Assembly: GCA_948144175.1 (NCBI GenBank)
Contig: CANXME010002327.1
Span: 1,178,001-1,242,000 of the forward strand
Reading direction: 5' to 3'
Length of the DNA: 64,000 nucleotides
DNA from: Closterium sp. NIES-65
Lineage: Eukaryota; Streptophyta; Zygnematophyceae; Desmidiales; Closteriaceae
Part shown: positions 59,365-64,000 of the stretch, piece after piece
Numbering within the stretch: the first letter of the stretch is position 1
Layout of the letters: each line of letters begins with the position of its first letter
Notes under the pieces: model-generated
What the model was told of the DNA's origin: nothing
The model's input: only the letters and a program-made list of their open reading frames with translations
Database searches by the model: none
Made by a program: the position numbers and the translations under genes

Positions 59365-59822
59365 ACGCGGCGAAATTCAGAGGGTGGGGAAAGGGGAGGG
59401 GAAAGGGGGGGGGGGGGGGGGGGGGGGGTATTTGCTGGAAGTTTTCGAGAAGCTTTGCCCCGACAAACTCTTGCATTACACGGACACAATCACTCGGTTG
59501 TGATTGGGTTCGAAAGCAGTTAAGTCTATTTCTATTCATAATATTTTAGGGTTAAAAGTTTTAAAACTCTGAACCAATCAAGGTTCAGAATTGGGTTAAT
59601 CTAGAAAATCAGTGGCCCCTGCTCAATATGTCTGAAATCTTAGACTCATCAGAGCATTGACTCTGGTAAAAACAGCCGCCGACTTCACTTCGTCGACCAA
59701 CGCCGTGGACGACTTCGTTTAAGTCGGCTCCGCTGTAGCAGGCTTCCCCAAAGTCGGACAACCAGCAAGTGGGCTAACCAAGCCGACTTGCTAGCTACAA
59801 TGTTAACAACCAAAGTACATTA
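59365..59822. other. Non-element DNA between D and E
   Basis: Contains a 24-base G run at 59405-59428, AT-rich unique sequence and a short stretch of GTCGAC/AAGTCGG words (59670-59790) like family B LTR composition. No gene is seen. Confidence 0.45.
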
Positions 59823-59955
59823 TGTTAGAGTCTAGTAGCAGGAATGAATTGACTAGATCACGGTTTGGTACAAATATGAAACCCTCTTAGGGTTGTACCC
59901 CATATTGGTTACCCCATTACAGCCTACACATATATGACATGCATATAATTTGACA
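59823..59955 (-). repeat. 3' LTR of E
   Basis: A 133 bp LTR, sense TGTCAAATTATATGC...GACTCTAACA, next to CACCCCCATAGGCAAAGTGG (purine-tract complement). It carries AAACCCTCTTAGGGTT in the core. Confidence 0.86.
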
Positions 59956-60239
59956 CACCCCCATAGGCAAAGTGGGGGAGAGCAAGGGGTCACAAGACCA
60001 GTCAAGAGAAGCAAAGCATGCTCAGGGTGGATCACAACGTCACCACACACACTGAGCACAAACAAAGGGCCACAAAACCACTTCACATGCAGAGGTATAT
60101 ATGCAACAACAAAAACACAGTGATCTCTACCTAGCAGAGCAAGCTTGCATGTATATATATGGATCACGGTACAAGTAAAGTCTACAGCAAGTGAGGAAGC
60201 AAAGGCACAAGGCCAAACAAAGTACAAATGCGTTGATGA

Positions 60240-61932
60240 TCACCAGGCGGAAGTGCCTTGGTGAATAAATTGGCAGTGTTGGCCTGAATGGCCACATGAG
60301 TAAGACGAAGCTGACCACGCTGCTACAACTCTCGAGCAAGGAAGTAACGCAACATGTGCTCTAGTCTGTGCTTCTACTACAAGGCAATGGCGACCTTGTT
60401 GTCTACGTACAGCATTGGAGGAGAACGAGGCCGCTCTCCCAAGTCGGTCAGCAGGTTGGTAAGCTAGCATAACTCTTGTGCAGCCATGGCGGTGGCGTAG
60501 ATCTCAGCCTCACAACTGGAGTTGAGAACTGAAAACGAGCGTGTAGAACGCCAAGGAACTGAACCAGAGCCAAGGCTGAAGGTGTAACCCTATGACGACC
60601 GCTGCGTAGCCTGGTCATCAACCCAAGAAGCGTCTGAGTGCCCAGTGAGGACAACGTCGCCCCGTCCTTCAAGCACGAGCCCCATGCCCGATGTACTGCA
60701 CAAGTAGCGTAGTACCCTCTTAGTAGGATCCATGTGCACCTTTCGGTACCGACCAAGAGCCACGTAGCGAGCCAGCAGGCCAAGAGGGTATGCAAGGAGA
60801 CGAGTGCAGGTCATCAGGTACATGAGGCAGCCTACTAGCTCTAGCTAAGGACCACTCGGCTCTACGGACTTGTCCGAAGGTGGAGCTGAGAGCGAGAGAC
60901 CTGTAGCCGGAGGAGTGTCCTGTACCAAGGACCAGATGAAGTCGAAGCGCTGAAGGACCTGCTGCACCATGTGTAATTCAGTCAGTGTGATGGTGCGGCG
61001 TGCTCTGTCCCGAGTGATCTGCAAGCCAAGGTAGCTGCGCAGCTCACCCATATCTGTGCACGTATGTCTCTTCTGCAGCTCCAACTTCACCAGGGCGAGA
61101 GCCTTAGTGTCAACAGTGGCAAAGACCAAGTCGTCGACGTATACGAGGATGTAGAATGGCGGCAGCGAAGTGTCGGTACGCAGAAATAGCGACGGGTCAG
61201 CAATCGACGAAGCAAACCCAAGAGCCGCAAGTGTCGTCTTCAGTGTGTCGTGCCACTCACGCGGCGCCTGGCGGGGACCGTAGATTGGCCGCCGGAGGCT
61301 CCACTTGGTACCAGGAGGGAACGACCCAGTGAAGCCAGGTGGGCGGCGCAACTAGATCTCCTCGTGTAGAGTGCCTTGTAAGAAGGTTGTGCTGAAGTCA
61401 AGAGAGTGAAGCTCGTAGTCACGCTGAGCGGCAACGTGCAGCAGCATTCGAAGTGTGGTCATCTTTGGGGTGGGGGAGAAGGCCTGGAAGAAGTGGCAAC
61501 ATAACGAGCCTTGAAGACAAGCGGAGAACCTGGCGGCCGCTTCACACTGAAAATCCACATGACATCGACGATGTTCGCCCCAGGAGGAGGAACCTCGTCG
61601 ACGTAGGTGCCTGTGGACTTCGAGGATGCCATCTCTGCGTCCATGGCTGTCTGCCACTGAGACGAGTAGGGACCCGCAATCGCCTCAGCGTAAGAACGCG
61701 GAGTCGCGATGTCTGGTGCATCCGGGTCTCCCTCAGGGGCAAGCAGCATGGATACGAGATGAGGCGCAGCGGGTGCAAGACACTCAAGGTCCTCCTGCCT
61801 GTCCTCAAGGACGTCCGTGCCAAGAGCACACTCACCCCCGACGGACGGAGGATAGACAGACTCAGACTCAGCAACAAGACTAGCTGCGTAGTCTAGACGA
61901 CAGGCAGCAGCAAAGTCAACAAGCTCAGCGAC
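60240..61932 (-). pseudogene. Family A RT and RNase H (E)
   Basis: RT: 61749-61459 (SYAEAIAGPYSSQWQTAMDA, KSTGTYVDEVPPPGANIV, KRPPGSPLVFKARYVA, with a short deletion before TPKMTTLRML), 61657-61352, and 61351-60845 (RRPPGFTGSFPPGTKWSLRR, YILVYVDDLVFATVD with YVDD intact, GELRSYLGLQITRD). RNase H: 60823-60590 (MYLMTCTRLLAYPLGLLARY, HSDASWVDDQATQRSS) and shifted frames to 60240 (ending AFTKALPP-like). Several stops. Confidence 0.83.
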
Positions 61933-63912
61933 TTAGGCAGACGCAGCAGCAGACTCATACGACGGGTTAGTGAGAACTATGGCTAGCAAATGCGTGACAG
62001 TAGGGTGAGCAGCACGAGCGTGGTCAGACTCAGGCTCTGGAACGTCAGGCAGAGAAAACGCAGAAGGGGACGGTAGGGGAACACGCTGCGGAGCAGAGGA
62101 AGGACATAGGGCCATGAGGTGTGTGCCGGGGACAGCCGGCGGGCGCTCACGAGGAACACGACGACCAGTACGACAAGTGCGCACAGTGCAAACAGGCCAA
62201 ACAGGACGAGACGCAGGCTCACGACGCTCAGCAAGACCACCTATCGGCTCAGCGTAAGGAGAAGGAGCAGGCAGCGGTGAGCCAGGCTGTAACGGAAGAC
62301 CAGTAGAAGACGGGAGGCTAAGAACCTGGCGAAGGACGGAGCCAGGCTGTGGCAGAGACGAAGGTGAAGGCGGAGCGAAGAACAGTCGCCGCGGTGCAGT
62401 GCTACTAGCACCAGTAGCTCCAGCACCTCCTCCAGCTCCAGAACCTCCAATGCCAGCACCCGCGGCAGCTCCGGAAACCCCAGCTCCGGCGCCACCAGCG
62501 CCAGCACCTCCAACAGTTCTAGAACCTCTAGTGCCAAGACCCGCAGCAGCTCCAGAGCCTCCAGCTCCAGCGCCACCAGCGCCAGCATCTCCAACAGCTC
62601 CAGAACCTCCAGCGCCAGCACCCGCAGCAGCTCCAGAACCTCCTGCTCCGGCGCCACCAGCGCCAGCACTTCCAACAGCTCCAAAACCTCCAGCGCCAGC
62701 ACCCGCATCAGCTCCAGAACCTCCAGCTCCAGCGCCACCAGCAGTAGCACCCCCAGAACCGGCACCTCCAGCTCCAGGGCCTCCAACCTCAGAGTCGACA
62801 ACAGCACCTCCAGGTCCAGCACGACCTCTAGTCCTAGCAGCTTCAGTACCTCCACGACGAGCACCTCCGAGACCAGCTGCTCCAGGAACTCCAGTAGAAA
62901 CAACTCCAGTAGCAAAATCACCAGCTCCGGCTCCTCCCGTAGAAGGGCCCTTAGCTCCAGCAACGCGACCCTGACGGCTAACGTACCACTCACGCAGCTG
63001 CTGTGGGGAAAGAGGGACAGCGCCGGCTCCAGCGCCTCGAACACTAGTGCCTCCCGCAGCAGGCCCCCCAGCTCCAGCCGCCCGACCCTGACGGCTAACG
63101 TACCACTCACGCAGCTGCTGTGGGGAGAGAGGGAGACGACGACGAGAGTGCAGCGGCGAGGCACCAAGAAAGTGACTACGGAGACGGCCGCTCCAGGGAG
63201 ACTGCTCACCAGACGCCTCAGCGCCCCCAGGTGCAGCACCCCCAGACTCAGTACCCCCAGGCTCAGCACCCCCAGACTCCTCATGCCCAGGCTCAGCACC
63301 TCTAGGCTCCGCACCCCCAGGCTCAGCACCCCCAGGCTCAGCACCCCCAGAAGCAGCACCCCGTGTAGGACCAAGCTCAGCAGGACCTGAGTCACCAGTG
63401 ATCTCAACCGGCGCAGTCAAGGGAGGAGGGTCTACCTGAGACACACCTGAAGAAGCAGGACCGGGAGCGGGGAGGGGGTCAACCTGGGGAGCACCTAGAG
63501 CGAGGAAGAGCGGCGGGGGAGGGGGGAAAGGGGCAGTGCGGTAGGGGAAGAGACGGTAAAAGGAAACCGACTCGTCGAACGTGACGTCCTGAGAGGGAAA
63601 GACACGGCGCGATGTGGGGTGGTAAAACTGCCAACCAGGCGCGTCAGGGACAAAGCCAAGGAAGACACCGGGAACAGCGCGGGCGGAGAGCTTGTCCGCG
63701 GTGGTATCGCGGACAAAGGCACAAGAACCCCAGACCCGGAACACCGACGCATCGCCAACCTCCCCCGTCCACCGCAGTGTGGGCAAGGTCTCTGGCAAGG
63801 AGACACGGGGCCATAGGTTGAGCTGATGCGCAGCATAGCGGACCGCAAACGGCCACAGAAAATGGGGGGCAGCCGCATGGACCATAGAGGTACGAGCGAC
63901 CTCCATAACCAA
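61933..63912 (-). CDS. Family A integrase C-terminus and hinge (E)
   Basis: A 659-codon open frame starting within the integrase (MVMEVARTSMVHAAAPHFLW), with FRVWGSCAFVRDTTADKLSA, VFLGFVPDAPGWQFYHPTSR and RLFPYRTAPFPPPPP, then the hinge: GGAEPGG repeats (63200-63370), a tandem duplication of LSPQQLREWYVSRQGR (at about 63110 and 62990), and an alanine/glycine array of AGAGGSGA-type units (62400-62790). It ends in LLAIVLTNPSYESAAASA with TAA-type stop at 61933. The catalytic Glu lies just upstream, outside this frame start. Confidence 0.85.
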   Translation of the reverse strand: MVMEVARTSMVHAAAPHFLWPFAVRYAAHQLNLWPRVSLPETLPTLRWTGEVGDASVFRVWGSCAFVRDTTADKLSARAVPGVFLGFVPDAPGWQFYHPTSRRVFPSQDVTFDESVSFYRLFPYRTAPFPPPPPLFLALGAPQVDPLPAPGPASSGVSQVDPPPLTAPVEITGDSGPAELGPTRGAASGGAEPGGAEPGGAEPRGAEPGHEESGGAEPGGTESGGAAPGGAEASGEQSPWSGRLRSHFLGASPLHSRRRLPLSPQQLREWYVSRQGRAAGAGGPAAGGTSVRGAGAGAVPLSPQQLREWYVSRQGRVAGAKGPSTGGAGAGDFATGVVSTGVPGAAGLGGARRGGTEAARTRGRAGPGGAVVDSEVGGPGAGGAGSGGATAGGAGAGGSGADAGAGAGGFGAVGSAGAGGAGAGGSGAAAGAGAGGSGAVGDAGAGGAGAGGSGAAAGLGTRGSRTVGGAGAGGAGAGVSGAAAGAGIGGSGAGGGAGATGASSTAPRRLFFAPPSPSSLPQPGSVLRQVLSLPSSTGLPLQPGSPLPAPSPYAEPIGGLAERREPASRPVWPVCTVRTCRTGRRVPRERPPAVPGTHLMALCPSSAPQRVPLPSPSAFSLPDVPEPESDHARAAHPTVTHLLAIVLTNPSYESAAASA

Positions 63913-64000
63913 GCCAATGCAGCGCTCAGCAACCCCATTCTGTTGCGGAAAGGCCGGAAGCGTGAACGTCTGGCGAATGCCCTCCCCACAACAAAAGCTC

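Larger units (their letters stand above)
59823..64000 (-). mobile_element. Copia family A element E, 5' part beyond the window
   Basis: Starts (3' end) with LTR 59823-59955 and purine tract, 3' UTR to about 60230, RNase H, RT, hinge, and integrase C-terminal half at the right edge. The 5' half with gag lies outside the window. Confidence 0.86.

Overview
The window is eukaryotic repeat-rich DNA, almost certainly from a streptophyte (land plant or charophyte/zygnematophyte alga). The elements are Ty1/copia retrotransposons with initiator-tRNA-Met-type primer sites (TGGTATCNAGC) and one chromodomain-bearing Ty3/gypsy chromovirus. I could not identify the species and found no convincing host protein gene, rRNA gene or ordinary tRNA gene. 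Nearly all of the 64 kb is LTR retrotransposons inserted into each other; most are broken by stops, frameshifts or deletions.

Three groups account for the content. Copia family A has short LTRs (about 120-135 bp), a long GC-rich minisatellite leader, a Gag with a glycine-rich tail and an AEPGG-type repeat hinge between integrase and reverse transcriptase. Copia family B has long LTRs (about 0.73-1.0 kb) and a Gag with a CX2CX4HX4C zinc knuckle. The chromovirus is on the minus strand at 23164-26715. There are also small non-autonomous elements: a 1.3 kb element at 5342-6657 with TSD TATAC, and a 608 bp three-LTR TRIM at 45110-45717 with TSD ACTCC.

Layout: 1-1688 and 10541-12228 are arms of a near-identical inverted repeat, each holding two family A LTRs. 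Between them lies plus-strand family B element B1 (1689-10048), itself carrying a solo LTR (4205-5177, TSD ACCAC) and the 1.3 kb element. A plus-strand family A element (F1) runs from 11253 to 12421, apparently resumes at 19768 and becomes a chimera with a family B-type RNase H tail at about 21055. Minus-strand family A element C fills 12422-19767. An orphan LTR (21459-21838), another LTR with leader (21869-23163) and the chromovirus follow. The chromovirus is interrupted by family A element H (26721-38237, TSD CTCTA). H contains a solo LTR and a head-to-head truncated sister element F2, giving a palindrome of about 5 kb arms centred near 32930. F2 also carries a solo LTR (31049-31182, TSD ATTGC). 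Next are plus-strand element K (38816-46798, host of the TRIM), minus-strand family B element B2 (46801-52456), an island of non-element DNA, minus-strand element D (53931-59029) bracketed by a 0.34 kb direct duplication, and minus-strand element E (59823 to the window end).

The most interesting item is the TRIM. Consensus Pol III A and B boxes, a 5-bp/7-nt anticodon-like hairpin and a T arm are assembled across its LTR/primer-site junction, so it resembles a retroelement that builds a tRNA-like Pol III unit from its own replication signals. That is inference from sequence only.
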